Below, one piece after another: positions 5,802 through 5,891 of a stretch of DNA of 5,891 nt. Both the position numbers and the translations under genes were made by a program. Location of the stretch: contig JAAYPL010000146.1 of the NCBI GenBank assembly GCA_012519875.1, forward strand, positions 1 to 5,891, read 5' to 3'. Within the stretch, counting starts at the first letter, position 1; each line of letters begins with the position of its first letter. The notes beneath the pieces are model-generated. The model saw only the letters and a program-made list of their open reading frames with translations, was not told where the DNA came from and made no database searches. Source of the stretch: Clostridiaceae bacterium. Lineage in GTDB: Bacteria; Bacillota; Clostridia; Saccharofermentanales; UBA5734.

Positions 5802-5884
5802 TGGTGCGGTCAATGGGACTTGAACCCATACGGTCGCCCATACGCCCCTCAAACGTACGCGTCTGCCAGTTCCGCCATGACCGC
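5802..5884 (-). tRNA. tRNA-Leu (anticodon GAG)
   Basis: The 83-nt gene folds as a complete cloverleaf. The acceptor stem is GCGGTCA/TGACCGC, with discriminator A and an encoded CCA. The D arm is GCG...CGC with the loop GG, the anticodon stem TACGT/GCGTA holds the loop TTGAGGG, and the T arm is ATGGG-TTCAAGT-CCCAT. The anticodon GAG (5850-5848) reads CUC and CUU leucine codons. An 11-nt variable region (TGGGCGACCGT) marks it as a class II tRNA, although the arm is short for leucine. Only 7 nt of upstream sequence is visible, so its promoter or any tRNA neighbours lie outside the window. Confidence 0.95.
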
Positions 5885-5891
5885 AACTTGT

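Noticed and set aside
5802..5884. tRNA-Leu as a possible integration (att) site
   Set aside because: No integrase, no duplicated tRNA 3' end and no foreign-looking DNA follow it; a normal terminator and a housekeeping operon do.

Overview
The window reads as ordinary chromosomal housekeeping DNA from a Gram-positive, Firmicutes/Clostridia-type bacterium with roughly balanced base composition. The evidence is a sepF cell-division gene, strong AGGAGG-type ribosome binding sites, TATAAT promoters (two with an extended TGn), a type II pantothenate kinase, and the gene order methionine gamma-lyase-like protein, HlyD-like protein, YggS, SepF, which I associate with clostridial genomes. Every gene lies on the minus strand, so transcription runs from high to low coordinates. 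I see no mobile element, CRISPR array, phage gene or pseudogene.

Layout, in order of transcription. A tRNA-Leu(GAG) gene (5884-5802) is followed by a rho-independent terminator (about 5796-5763). A new promoter (-10 at 5721-5716) then drives a tightly packed operon: a tandem ACT-domain protein (5652-5221), a methionine gamma-lyase-family PLP enzyme with a TTG start (5224-3944), a membrane-anchored HlyD-like protein (3947-2550) and the PLP-binding protein YggS with a GTG start (2557-1811). These four genes overlap by 4, 4 and 8 nt, so translation is probably coupled. sepF (1661-1188) follows after a 149-nt gap that holds its own promoter and is followed by a hairpin terminator. A second extended -10 promoter (1095-1090) drives coaW, the type II pantothenate kinase (1033-218). 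coaW overlaps by 7 nt the start of a DUF1624/heparan-alpha-glucosaminide N-acetyltransferase-like membrane protein (224 to beyond position 1), which is cut by the window edge.

How the genes may work together. Two neighbouring genes concern pyridoxal phosphate: the MGL-like lyase uses it, and YggS binds it and affects its homeostasis. The ACT protein is probably an amino-acid sensor. YggS and MGL chemistry both touch 2-oxobutyrate and branched-chain amino-acid metabolism, and YggS loss in E. coli has been linked to pantothenate/CoA imbalance, so the nearby coaW may be more than chance; this is inference only. SepF (FtsZ anchoring) and the HlyD-like protein (envelope) add a cell-surface/division theme. 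I found no convincing new system. The points worth a second look are the ACT-MGL coupling, the orphan HlyD protein, and the compact regulatory DNA around sepF and coaW.
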